Assembly: GCF_051020985.1 (NCBI RefSeq)
Contig: NW_027475143.1
Location: forward strand, 124,001-188,000
Direction of reading: 5' to 3'
Length of the DNA: 64,000 nucleotides
Origin: Nomia melanderi
Lineage: Eukaryota > Arthropoda > Insecta > Hymenoptera > Halictidae
The notes under the pieces were generated by a model. That model was given only the letters and a program-made list of their open reading frames with translations, did no database searches and was not told the origin of the DNA. A program made the translations under genes and the position numbers. Position 1 is the first letter of the stretch, and each line of letters starts with the position of its first letter. Shown here piece after piece: positions 10,440-22,792 of the stretch.

Positions 10440-12640
10440 CTCAGGGTCAGGGGAAAATCCAATATATATCTGGTGATATCTCGGCTGCTATTAGAGATAG
10501 CGCAATAAACCAAAGTGAATTATCTGCAGGAGGCCCTGGCGCATGAATCTGTGCAACGGGAACGATCTCGGACCACCAGGGGCCGAGAAAACCACAGTCT
10601 CATGGGGCCGGACACTCAGGGTCAGGGGAAAATCCAATATATATCTGGTGATATCTCGGCTGCTATTAGAGATAGCGCAATAAACCAAAGTGAATTATCT
10701 GCAGGAGGCCCTGGCGCATGAATCTGTGCAACGGGAACGACCTCGGACCACCAGGGGCCGAGAAAACCACAGTCTCATGGGGCCGGACACTCAGGGTCAG
10801 GGGAAAATCCAATATATATCTGGTGATATCTCGGGTGCTATTACAGATAGCGCAGTAAATCCAAGTGCATTGTCTGTAGGAGGCCGTGGCGCATGAATCT
10901 GGGCAGCGGGAACGACCTCGGACCACCAGGGGCCGAGAAGACCACCGTCTCATGGGGCCGGCCACTCAGGGTCAGGGTAAAATCCAATATATATCTGGTG
11001 ATATCTCGAGAGCTATTACAGATAGGGCAATAAATCAAAGTGCATTGTCTGTAGGAGGCCCTGGCGCATGAATCTGTGCAGCGGGAACGACCTCGGACCA
11101 CCAGGGGCCGAGAAAACCACAGTCTCATGGGGCCGGACACTCAGGGTCAGGGGAAAATCCAATATATATCTGGTGATATCTCGGGTGCTATTAGAGATAG
11201 CGCAATAAACCAAAGTGAATTATCTGCAGGAGGCCCTGGCGCATGAATCTGTGCAACGGGCACGACTTCGGACCACCAGGGGCCGAGAAAACCACAGTCT
11301 CATGGGGCCGGACATTCAGGGTCAGGGGAAAATCCAATATATATCTTTTGATATCTCGGGTGCTATTAGAGATAGCGCAATAAATCAAAGTGCATTGTCT
11401 GTAGGAGGCCCTGGCGCATGAATCTGCGCAGCGGGAACGACCTCGGACAAACATCGGCAGAGAAAACCACAGTCTCATGGGGTCGGACACTCAGGGTCAG
11501 GGAAAAATCCAATATATATCTGGTGATATCTCGGGTACTATTAGAGATAGCGCAGTAAACCAAAGTGCATTGTCCGTAGGAGGCCCTGGCGCACGAATCT
11601 GTGCAGCGGGAACGACCTCGGACAACCAGGGGCCGAGAAAACCACCGTCACATGGGGCCGGACACTCAGGGTCAGGGGAAAATCCAATATATATCTGGTG
11701 ATATCTCGGGTGCTATTAGAGATAGCGCAATAAACCAAAGTGAATTATCTGCAGGAGGCCCTGGCGCATGAATCTGTGCAACGGGAACGACCTCGGACCA
11801 CCAGGGGCCGAGAAAACCAAAGTCTCATGGGGCCGGACACTCAGGGTCAGGGGAAAATCCAATATATATCTGGTGATATCTCGGCTGCTATTAGAGATAG
11901 CGCAATAAACCAAAGTGAATTATCTGCAGGAGGCCCTGGCGCATGAATCTGTGCAACGGGAACGATCTCGGACCACCAGGGGCCGAGAAAACCACAGTCT
12001 CATGGGACCGGACACTCACGGTCAGGGGAAAATCCAATATATATCTGGTGATATCTCGGCTGCTATTAGAGATAGCGCAATAAACCAAAGTGAATTATCT
12101 GCAGGAGGCCCTGGCGCATGAATCTGTGCAACGGGAACGACCTCGGACCACCAGGGGCCGAGAAAACCACAGTCTCATGGGGCCGGACACTCAGGGTCAG
12201 GGGAAAATCCAATATATATCTGGTGATATCTCGGGTGCTATTACAGATAGCGCAATAAATCAAAGTGCATTGTCTGTAGGAGGCCGTGGCGCATGAATCT
12301 GGGCAGCGGGAACGACCTCGGACCACCAGGGGCTGAGAAGACCACCGTCTCATGGGGCCGGCCACTCAGGGTCAGGGGAAAATCCAATATACATCTGGTG
12401 ATATCTCGAGAGCTATTACAGATAGGGCAATAAATCAAAGTGCATTGTCTGTAGGAGGCCCTGGCGCATGAATCTGTGCAGCGGGAACGACCTCGGACCA
12501 CCAGGGGCCGAGAAAACCACAGTCTCATGGGGCCGGACACTCATGGTCAGGGGAAAATCCAATATATATCTGGTGATATCTCGGGTGCTATTAGAGATAG
12601 CGCAATAAACCAAAGTGAATTATCTGCAGGAGGCCCTGGC
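10440..12640 (+). repeat. 8-monomer offset duplication (1,400 bp)
   Basis: About 10,440-11,240 recurs at about 11,840-12,640 with an exact 1,400-bp offset. The shared order includes CTCGGCTGCTATTAGAG monomers, one with AGGCCGTGGCGC and GAGAAGACCACC, and one with GATAGGGCAATAAA. A handful of substitutions separate the copies (for example GGGACCGGACACTCACGG near 12,004 and ATACATCTGG near 12,390). Confidence 0.8.
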
Positions 12641-13157
12641 GCATGAATCTGAGCAGCGGGAACGACCTCGGACCTCGAGGGGCCGAGACAACCACCGTCT
12701 CATGGTGCCGGACACTCAGGGTCAGGGTAAAATCCAATATATATCTGGTGATATCTCTGGTGCTATTACAGATAGCGCAATAAATCAAAGTGCATTGTCT
12801 GTAGGAGGCCCTGGCGTATGAATCTGTGCAGCGGGAACGACCTCGGACCACCAGGGGCCGAGAAAACCACAGTCCCATGGGGCCGGACACTCAGGGTCAG
12901 GGGAAAATCCAATATATATCTGGTGATATCTCGGGTGCTATTAGAGATAGCGCAATAAATCAAAGTGCATTGTCTGTAGGAGGCCCTGGCGCAAGAATCT
13001 GTGCAGAGGGAACGACCTCGGAGCACCATCGGCAGAGAAAACCACAGTCTCATGGGGTCGGACACTCAGGAGCAGGGAAAAATCCAATATATATCTGGTG
13101 ATATCTCGGGTGCTATTAGAGATAGCGCAATAAATCAAAGTAAATTATCTGCAGGGG
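11840..13157 (+). repeat. Mixed monomers left of the large duplication
   Basis: Ordinary monomers with no unit longer than the 8-mer step. The segment ends at the left edge of the 6.3-6.5 kb duplication. Unusual single variants include CTCGAGGGGCCGAG near 12,674 and TCAGGAGCAGGG near 13,066. No gene or unique sequence is present. Confidence 0.6.
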
Positions 13158-16016
13158 GCCCTGGCGCATGAATCTGTGCAGCGGGAACGACCTCGGCCCA
13201 CCAGGGGCCGAGAAAATCACAGTCTCATTCGGCCGGACACTCAGGGTCTGGGGAAAATCCAATATATATCTGGTGATATCTCGGGTCCTATTACAGATAG
13301 CGAAATAAATCAAAGTGCATTGTCTGTAGGAGGCCCTGGCGCATGAATGTGGCCAGCGGGAACGACCTTGTACCACCAGGGGCCGAGACAACCACCGTCT
13401 CATGGGGCCGGACACTCAGGGTCAGGGAAAAATCCAATATATATCTGGTGATATCCCGGGTCCTATTACAGATAGCGCAATAAATCAAAGTGCATTGTCT
13501 GTAGGAGGCCCTGGCGCATGAATCTGTGCAACGGGAACGACCTCGGACCACCAGGGGCCGAGAAAACCACCGTCTCATGGTGCCGGACACTCAGGGACAG
13601 TGAAAAATCCAATATATATCTGGTGATATCTCGGGTACTATTAGAGATAGCGCAGTAAACCAAAGTGAATTATCTGCAGGAGGCACTGGCGCATGAATCT
13701 GAGCAGCGGGAACATCCTCGGACCTCCAGGGGCCGAGACAACCACCGTCTCATGGGGCCGGACACTCGGGGTCAGGGTAAAATCCAATATATATCTGGTG
13801 ATATCTCGGGTGCTATTACAGATAGCGAAATAAATCAAAGTGCATTGTCTGTAGGAGGCCCTGGCGCATGAATCTGTGCAGCGGGAACGACCTCGGACCA
13901 CCATCGCCAGAGAAAACCACAGTCTCATGGGGTCGGACACTCAGGGTCAGGGAAAAATCCAATATATATCTGGTGATATCTCGGGTACTATTACAGATAG
14001 CTCAATAAATCAAAGTGCATTGTCTGTAGGAGGCCCTGATGGATGAATCTGTGCAGCGGGAACGACCTCGGACCACCAGGGGCCGAGAAAACCACAGTCT
14101 CATGGGGCCGGACACTCAGGTTCAGGGGAAAATCCAATATATATCTGGTGATATCTCGGGTGCTATTAGAGATAGCGCAATAAACCAAAGTGCATTGTCT
14201 GTAGGAGGCCCTGGCGCATGAATCTGTGCAGCGGGAACGACCTCGGACCACCAGGGGCCGAGAAAACCACCGTCTCATGGGGCCGGACACTCAGGGTCAG
14301 GGAAAAATGCAATATATATCTGGTGATATGTCGGGTGCTATTACAGATAGCGCAATAAATCAAAGTGAATTATCTGCAGGAGGCCCTGGCGCATGAATCT
14401 GGGCAGCGGGAACGACCTCGGACCACCAGGGGCCGAGAAAACCACAGTCTCATGGGGCCGCACACTCAGGGTCAGGGGAAAATCCAATATATATCTGGTG
14501 ATATCTCGGGTGCTATTAGATACAGCACAATAAACCAAAGTGAATTATCTGCAGGAGGCCCTGGCGCATGCATCTGTGCAGCGGGAACGACCTAGGACCA
14601 CCAGGGGCCGAGAAAACCACCGTCTCATGGGGCCGGACACTCAGGGTCAGGGTAAAATCCAATATATATCTGGTGATATCTCTGGTGCTATTACAGATAG
14701 CGCAATAAATCAAAGTGTATTGTCTGTAGGAGGCCCTGATGGATGAATCTGTGCAGCGGGAACGACCTCGGACCACCAGGGGCCGAGAAAACCACAGTCT
14801 CATGGGGTCGGTCACTCAGGGTCAGGGGAAAACCCAATATATATCTGGTGATATCTCGGCTGCTAGTAGAGATAGCGCAATAAACCAAAGTGAATTATCT
14901 GCAGGAGGCCCTGGCGCATGAATCTGTGCAACGGGAACGATCTCGGACCACCAGGGGCCGAGAAAACCACAGTCTCATGGGGCCGGACACTCAGGGTCAG
15001 GGGAAAATACAATATATATCTGGTGATATCTCGGCTGCTATTAGAGATAGCGCAATAAACCAAAGTGAATTATCTGCAGGAGGCCCTGGCGCATGAATCT
15101 GTGCAACGGGAACGACCTCGGACCACCAGGGGCCGAGAAAACCACAGTCTCATGGGGCCGGACACTCAGGGTCAGGGGAAAATCCAATATATATCTGGTG
15201 ATATCTCGGGTGCTATTACAGATAGCGCAGTAAATGCAAGTGCATTGTCTGTAGGAGGCCGTGGCGCATGAATCTGGGCAGCGGGAACGACCTCGGACCA
15301 CCAGGGGCCGAGAAGACCACCGTCTCATGGGGCCGGACATTCAGGGTCAGGGGAAAATCCAATATATATCTTTTGATATCTCGGGTGCTATTAGAGATAG
15401 CGCAATAAATCAAAGTGCATTGTCTGTAGGAGGCCCTGGCGCATGAATCTGCGCAGCGGGAACGACCTCGGACAAACATCGGCAGAGAAAACCACAGTCT
15501 CATGGGGTCGGACACTCAGGGTCAGGGAAAAATCCAATATATATCTGGTGATATCTCGGGTACTATTAGAGATAGCGCAGTAAACCAAAGTGCATTGTCC
15601 GTAGGAGGCCCTGGCGCACGAATCTGTGCAGCGGGAACGACCTCGGACCACCAGGTGCCGAGAAAACCACCGTCTCATGGGGCCGGACACTCAGGGTCAG
15701 TGAAAAATCCAATATATATCTGGTGATATCTCGGGTGCTATTACAGATAGCGCAATAAATCAAAGTGCATTGTCCGTAGGAGGCCCTGGCGCGCGAATCT
15801 GTGCAGCGGGAACGACCTCGGACAACCAGGGGCCGAGAAAACCACCGTCTAACGGGGCCGGACACTCAGGCTCAGGGGAAAATCCAATATATATCTGGCG
15901 ATATCTCGGGTGCTATTAGAGATAGCGCAATAAATCAAAGTGCATTGTCTGTAGGAGGCCGTGGCGCATGAATCTGGCCAGCGGGAACGACATCGGACCA
16001 CCAGGGGCCGAGAAAA

Positions 16017-16084
16017 TTACAGATTTTCGGTATCCGCCACCCAAAGTCATGTAAAAATCCAGCATATATATGGAGCTTTCTCCG
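16017..16084 (+). repeat. Monomer with a 68-bp patch of clustered substitutions, copy 1
   Basis: From just after GAGAAAA to just before GGTGCTATT this monomer differs from the common sequence at about 24 of 68 positions with no net length change (for example ATTTTCGGTATCCGCCACCC in place of TCTCATGGGGCCGGACAC). The A+T-rich core reads CCAGCATATATATGGAGC. Sequence on both sides is ordinary. This points to replacement of a patch from a distant monomer family rather than steady decay. Confidence 0.85.
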
Positions 16085-16494
16085 GTGCTATTACAGATAG
16101 CGCAATAAATCAAAGTGCACTGTCTGTAGGAGGCCCCGGCGCATGAATCTGGGAAGCGGGAACGACCTCGGACCACCAGGGGCCGAGAAAACCACAGTCT
16201 CATGGGGACGGACACTAAGGGTCACGGAAAAATCCAATATATATCTGGTGATATCTTGGGTGCTATTACAGATAGCTCAATAAATCAAAGTGCATTTTCT
16301 GCAGGAGGCCCTGGCGCATGAATCTGTGCAGCGGGAACGACCTCGGACCAGCAGGGGCCGAGAAAACCACCGTCTCATGGGGTCGGACACACAGGGTCAG
16401 GGAAAAATCCAATATATATCTGGTGATATCTCGGGTGCTATTAGAGATAGCGCAATAAGTCAAAGTGAATTATCTGCAGGAAGCCGTGGCGCAT

Positions 16495-19400
16495 GAATCT
16501 GTTCAGCGGGATCGACCTCGGAAAACCAGGGGCCGAGAAAACCACCGTCTCATGGGGTCGGACACTCAGGGTCAGGGCAAAATCCAATACACATCTGGTG
16601 ATATCTCGGGTGCTATTACAGATAGCGCAATAAATCAAAGTGCATTGTCTGTAGGAGATCCTGGCGCATGAATCTGTGCAGCGGGATCGACATCGGACCA
16701 CGAGGGACCGAGAAAACCACCGTCTCATGGGGACGGACACTCAGGGTCAGGGAAAAATCCAATATAAATCTGGTGATATCTCGGGTGCTATTACAGATGG
16801 CGCAATAAATCAAAGTGCATTGTCTGCAGGAAGCCTTGGCGCATGAATCTGTTCAGCGGGATCGACCTCGGGCCACGAGGGACCGGGAAAACCATCGACA
16901 CATGGGGCCGGAGTGTCAGGGTCAAGGAAAAATCCAATATATATCTGGTGATATCTCGGGTGATATTAGAGATAGCGCAATAAATCAAAGTGCATTGTCT
17001 GCAGGAGGCCCTGGAGCATGAATCTGTTCAGCGGGAACGACCTCGGACCAGCAGGGACCGAGAAAACCACCGTCTCATCTGGCCTGACTGTCAGGGTGAG
17101 GGAAAAATCCAATATATATCTGGTGATATCTCGGGTGCTATTAGAGATAGCGCACTAAACCAAAGTGAATTATCTGCAGGGGCCCTGGCGCATGAATCTG
17201 TGCTGTGGGAACGGCCTCGGACCACCAGGGGCCGAGAAAACCACCGACACATGGGGCCGGACTCTCAGGACAGGGAAAAATCCAATACATATCTGGTGAT
17301 ATCTCGGGTGCTATTAGAGATAGCGCAATAAACCAGAGGGAATTATCTGCAGGAGGCCCCGGTGCATGAATCTGTGCAGCGGGAACCACCTCGGACCACC
17401 AGGGGCCGAGAAAACCACCGTCTCATGGGGCCGGACACTCAGGGTCAGGGGAAAATCCAATATATATCCGGTGATATCTCGGGTGCTATTACAGATAGCG
17501 CAATAAATCAAAGTGCATTGTCTGTAACAGGCACTGGCGCATGAAGCCGTGCAGCGGGATCGACCTCGGACCACGAGGGACCGAGAAAACCATCAGCACA
17601 TGGGGCCGGACTGTCAGGGTCAAGGAAAAATCCAATATATATCTGGTGATATCTCGGGTGATATTACAGAAAGCGCAATAAATGAAAGTGCATTGTCTGT
17701 AGGAGGCCCTGGCGCATGAGTCTGTGCAGCGGGATCGACATCGGACCACGTGGGACCGAGAAAACCATCGACACATGGGGCCGGACTGTCAGGGTCAAGG
17801 AAAAATCCAATATATATCTGGTGATAACTCGGGTGTTATTAGAGATAGCGAAATAAATCAAAGTGCATTGTCTGCAGGTGGCCCTGGCGCATGGACCTGT
17901 GCAGCGAGATCGACCTCAGACCTGCAGGGGCCGAGAAAATCACCGTCTCATGGGGACGGACACTCAGGGTCAGGGAAAAATCCAATATAAATCTGGTGAT
18001 ATCTCGGGTGCCATTACAGATGGCCCAATAAATCAAAGTGCATTGTCTGCAGGAAGCCTTGGCGCATGAATCTGTTCAGCGGGATCGACCTCGGGCCACG
18101 AGGGACCGGGAAAACCATCGACACATGGGGCCGGAGTGTCAGGGTCAAGGAAAAATCCAATATATATCTGGTGATATCTCGGGTGATATTAGAGATAGCG
18201 CAATAAATCAAAGTGCATTGTCTGCAGGAGGCCCTGGAGCATGAATCTGTTCAGCGGGAACGACCTCGGACCAGCAGGGACCGAGAAAACCACCCTCTCA
18301 TCTGGCCTGACTGTCAGGGTGAGGGAAAAATCCAATATATATCTGGTGATATCTCGGGTGCTATTAGAGATAGCGAAATAAATCAAAGTTCATTGTCTGC
18401 AGGAGGCCCTAGCGCATGAATCTGTGCAGCGGGAACGACCTCGGACCACCAGGGGCCGAGAAAACTACCGTCTCATGGGGCCGGACTGTCAGGGTCAGGG
18501 AAAAATCCAATACATATCTGGTGATATCTCGGGTGCTATTAGAGATAGCGAAATAAATCAAAGTTCATTGTCTGCAGGAGGCCCTAGCGCATGAATCTGT
18601 GCAGCGGGAACGACCTCGGACCACCAGGGGCCGAGAAAACTACCGTCTCATGGGGCCGGACTGTCAGGGTCAGGGAAAAATCCAATTTATATCTGGTGAT
18701 ATCTCGGGTGATATTAGAGATAGCGCAATAAATCAGAGTGCATTGTCTGTTGGAGGCCCTAGCGCATGAATCTGTGCAGCGGGAACGACCTCGGACCTCG
18801 AGGGGCCGAGAAAACCATCGACACATGGGGCCGGACTGTCAGGGTCAAGGAAAAATCCAATATATGTCGGGTGATATCTCGGGTGCTATTAGAGATAGCG
18901 CAATAAATCAAAGTGCATTATCTGCAGGAGGCACTGGCGCATGAATCTGTGCAGCGGGTACGACCTCGGTCCACCAGGGGCCGAGAAAACCACCGTCTCA
19001 TGGGGCTGGACACTCAGGGTGAGGGAAATATCCAATATATATCTGGTGATATCTCGGGTGCAATTACAGATAGCGCAATAAATCAAAGTGCATTGTCTGT
19101 AGGAGGCCCTGACGCATGAATCTGTGCAGCGGGAACGACCTCGGACCACCAGGTGCCGAGAAAACCACAGTCTCATGGGGCCGGACACTCAGGGTCAGGG
19201 GAAAATCCAATATATATCTGGTTATATCTCGGGTGCTATTAGAGATAGCGCAATAAATCAAAGTGAATTATTTGCAGGAAGCCTTGGCGCATGAATCTGT
19301 TCAGCGGGATCATCCTCGGACCACGAGGGACCGAGAAAACCATCGACACATGGGGCCGGACTGTCAGGGTCAGGGAAAAATCCAATATATATCTGCTGAT

Positions 19401-19610
19401 ATCTCGGGTGCTATTAGCGATAGCGGAATAAATCAAAGCGCGTTGTCTGTAGGAGGCCCTGACGCATGAATCTGTGCAGCGGGATCGACCTCGAAGAACC
19501 AGGGGCCGAGAAAATCACCGTCTCATGGGGCCGGAATCTCAGGGTCAGGGAAAAATCCAATACATATCTGGTGACATCTCGCGTGCTCTTACAGATAGCG
19601 CGATAAATCA
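16495..19610 (+). repeat. Diverged monomer subfamily, copy 1
   Basis: Many monomers here share TTCAGCGGGATCGACC or GCAGCGGGATCGAC, CCACGAGGGACCGAG, CATCGACACATGGGG and CCGGACTGTCAGGGTCAAGG, variants rare or absent elsewhere. They are interleaved with ordinary monomers. Monomer-to-monomer variation is visibly higher than in the flanks and no short HOR is apparent, as expected of an older, less homogenised stretch. Two 1-bp deletions occur near 17,178 (GCAGGGGCCC) and 17,268 (CTCAGGACAGGG). Confidence 0.8.
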
Positions 19611-22314
19611 AAGTGCATTGTCTGCAGGATGCCCTGGCGCATGAATCTGTGCAGCGGGAACGACCTCGGCCCACCAGGGGCCGAGAAAATCACAGTCTCA
19701 TTCGGCCGGACACTCAGGGTCTGGGGAAAATCCAATATATATCTGGTGATATCTCGGGTCCTATTACAGATAGCGAAATAAATCAAAGTGCATTGTCTGT
19801 AGGAGGCCCTGGCGCATGAATGTGGCCAGCGGGAACGACCTTGTACCACCAGGGGCCGAGACAACCACCGTCTCATGGGGCCGGACACTCAGGGTCAGGG
19901 AAAAATCCAATATATATCTGGTGATATCCCGGGTACTATTACAGATAGCGCAATAAATCAAAGTGCATTGTCTGTAGGAGGCCCTGGCGCATGAATCTGT
20001 GCAACGGGAACGACCTCGGACCACCAGGGGCCGAGAAAACCACCGTCTCATGGTGCCGGACACTCAGGGACAGTGAAAAATCCAATATATATCTGGTGAT
20101 ATCTCGGGTACTATTAGAGATAGCGCAGTAAACCAAAGTGAATTATCTGCAGGAGGCACTGGCGCATGAATCTGAGCAGCGGGAACATCCTCGGACCTCC
20201 AGGGGCCGGGACAACCACCGTCTCATGGGGCCGGACACTCAGGGTCAGGGTAAAATCCAATATATATCTGGTGATATCTCGGGTGCTATTACAGATAGCG
20301 AAATAAATCAAAGTGCATTGTCTGTAGGAGGCCCTGGCGCATGAATCTGTGCAGCGGGAACGACCTCGGACCACCATCGCCAGAGAAAACCACAGTCTCA
20401 TGGGGTCGGACACTCAGGGTCAGGGAAAAATCCAATATATATCTGGTGATATCTCGGGTACTATTACAGATAGCTCAATAAATCAAAGTGCATTGTCTGT
20501 AGGAGGCCCTGATGGATGAATCTGTGCAGCGGGAACGACCTCGGACCACCAGGGGCCGAGAAAACCATAGTCTCATGGGGCCGGACACTCAGGTTCAGGG
20601 GAAAATCCAATATATATCTGGTGATATCTCGGGTGCTATTAGAGATAGCGCAATAAACCAAAGTGCATTGTCTGTAGGAGGCCCTGGCGCATGAATCTGT
20701 GCAGCGGGAACGACCTCGGACCACCAGGGGCCGAGAAAACCACCGTCTCATGGGGCCGGACACTCAGGGTCAGGGAAAAATGCAATATATATCTGGTGAT
20801 ATGTCGGGTGCTATTACAGATAGCGCAATAAATCAAAGTGAATTATCTGCAGGAGGCCCTGGCGCATGAATCTGGGCAGCGGGAACGACCTCGGACCACC
20901 AGGGGCCGAGAAAACCACAGTCTCATGGGGCCGGACACTCAGGGTCAGGGGAAAATCCAATATATATCTGGTGATATCTCGGGTGCTATTAGATACAGCA
21001 CAATAAACCAAAGTGAATTATCTGCAGGAGGCCCTGGCGCATGCATCTGTGCAGCGGGAACGACCTAGGACCACCAGGGGCCGAGAAAACCACCGTCTCA
21101 TGGGGCCGGACACTCAGGGTCAGGGTAAAATCCAATATATATCTGGTGATATCTCTGGTGCTATTACAGATAGCGCAATAAATCAAAGTGTATTGTCTGT
21201 AGGAGGCCCTGATGGATGAATCTGTGCAGCGGGAACGACCTCGGACCACCAGGGGCCGAGAAAACCACAGTCTCATGGGGTCGGTCACTCAGGGTCAGGG
21301 GAAAATCCAATATATATCTGGTGATATCTCGGCTGCTAGTAGAGATAGCGCAATAAACCAAAGTGAATTATCTGCAGGAGGCCCTGGCGCATGAATCTGT
21401 GCAACGGGAACGATCTCGGACCACCAGGGGCCGAGAAAACCACAGTCTCATGGGGCCGGACACTCAGGGTCAGGGGAAAATCCAATATATATCTGGTGAT
21501 ATCTCGGCTGCTATTAGAGATAGCGCAATAAACCAAAGTGAATTATCTGCAGGAGGCCCTGGCGCATGAATCTGTGCAACGGGAACGACCTCGGACCACC
21601 AGGGGCCGAGAAAACCACAGTCTCATGGGGCCGGACACTCAGGGTCAGGGGAAAATCCAATATATATCTGGTGATATCTCGGGTGCTATTACAGATAGCG
21701 CAGTAAATCCAAGTGCATTGTCTGTAGGAGGCCGTGGCGCATGAATCTGGGCAGCGGGAACGACCTCGGACAAACATCGGCACAGAAAACCACAGTCTCA
21801 TGGGGTCGGACACTCAGGGTCAGGGAAAAATCCAATATATATCTGGTGATATCTCGGGTACTATTAGAGATAGCGCAGTAAACCAAAGTGCATTGTCCGT
21901 AGGAGGCCCTGGCGCACGAATCTGTGCAGCGGGAACGACCTCGGACCACCAGGTGCCGAGAAAACCACCGTCTCATGGGGCCGGACACTCAGGGTCAGTG
22001 AAAAATCCAATATATATCTGGTGATATCTCGGGTGCTATTACAGATAGCGCAATAAATCAAAGTGCATTGTCCGTAGGAGGCCCTGGCGCACGAATCTGT
22101 GCAGCGGGAACGACCTCGGACAACCAGGGGCCGAGAAAACCACCGTCTAACGGGGCCGGACACTCAGGCTCAGGGGAAAATCCAATATATATCTGGCGAT
22201 ATCTCGGGTGCTATTAGAGATAGCGCAATAAATCAAAGTGCATTGTCTGTAGGAGGCCGTGGCGCATGAATCTGGCCAGCGGGAACGACATCGGACCACC
22301 AGGGGCCGAGAAAA

Positions 22315-22382
22315 TTACAGATTTTCGGTATCCGCCACCCAAAGTCATGTAAAAATCCAGCATATATATGGAGCTTTCTCCG
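22315..22382 (+). repeat. Monomer with a 68-bp patch of clustered substitutions, copy 2
   Basis: Second occurrence of the diverged patch, exactly 6,298 bp after the first, carried by the large duplication. It reads the same as copy 1, so the patch predates the duplication. I noticed no further copies in the window. Confidence 0.85.
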
Positions 22383-22792
22383 GTGCTATTACAGATAGCG
22401 CAATAAATCAAAGTGCACTGTCTGTAGGAGGCCCCGGCGCATGAATCTGGGAAGCGGGAACGACCTCGGACCACCAGGGGCCGAGAAAACCACAGTCTCA
22501 TGGGGACGGACACTAAGGGTCACGGAAAAATCCAATATATATCTGGCGATATCTTGGGTGCTATTACAGATAGCTCAATAAATCAAAGTGCATTTTCTGC
22601 AGGAGGCCCTGGCGCATGAATCTGTGCAGCGGGAACGACCTCGGACCAGCAGGGGCCGAGAAAACCACCGTCTCATGGGGTCGGACACACAGGGTCAGGG
22701 AAAAATCCAATATATATCTGGTGATATCTCGGGTGCTATTAGAGATAGCGCAATAAGTCAAAGTGAATTATCTGCAGGAAGCCGTGGCGCAT

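Larger units (their letters stand above)
13158..19630 (+). repeat. Large duplication, copy 1: 37 monomers, 6,473 bp
   Basis: Matches copy 2 at offset 6,473 from 13,158 to about 15,295 and at offset 6,298 from about 15,470 to 19,630. Distinctive variants shared by both copies include CATTCGGCCGGACAC, CCTTGTACCACC, GCCCTGATGGATGAATCTG, TTCGGTATCCGCCACC and ACTGTCAGGGTCAAGG. Small differences remain, for example CCCGGGTCCTATT near 13,456 against CCCGGGTACTATT near 19,929. The left end is fixed by a change from CAGGGGGCC to CAGGATGCC just outside the shared part. Confidence 0.9.

Noticed and set aside
16017..16084. Mobile element insertion in the diverged monomer
   Set aside because: The patch keeps the monomer length and aligns base for base, with no target-site duplication or terminal repeats. 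Substitution by conversion fits better than insertion.
16505..16520. RNA polymerase III B-box-like GGTCGATCC on the minus strand in GGGATCGACC monomers
   Set aside because: It has one mismatch to the core, no convincing A box lies at the right distance, and the common monomer form (GGTCGTTCC) is worse. There is no sign of a tRNA- or SINE-derived element.
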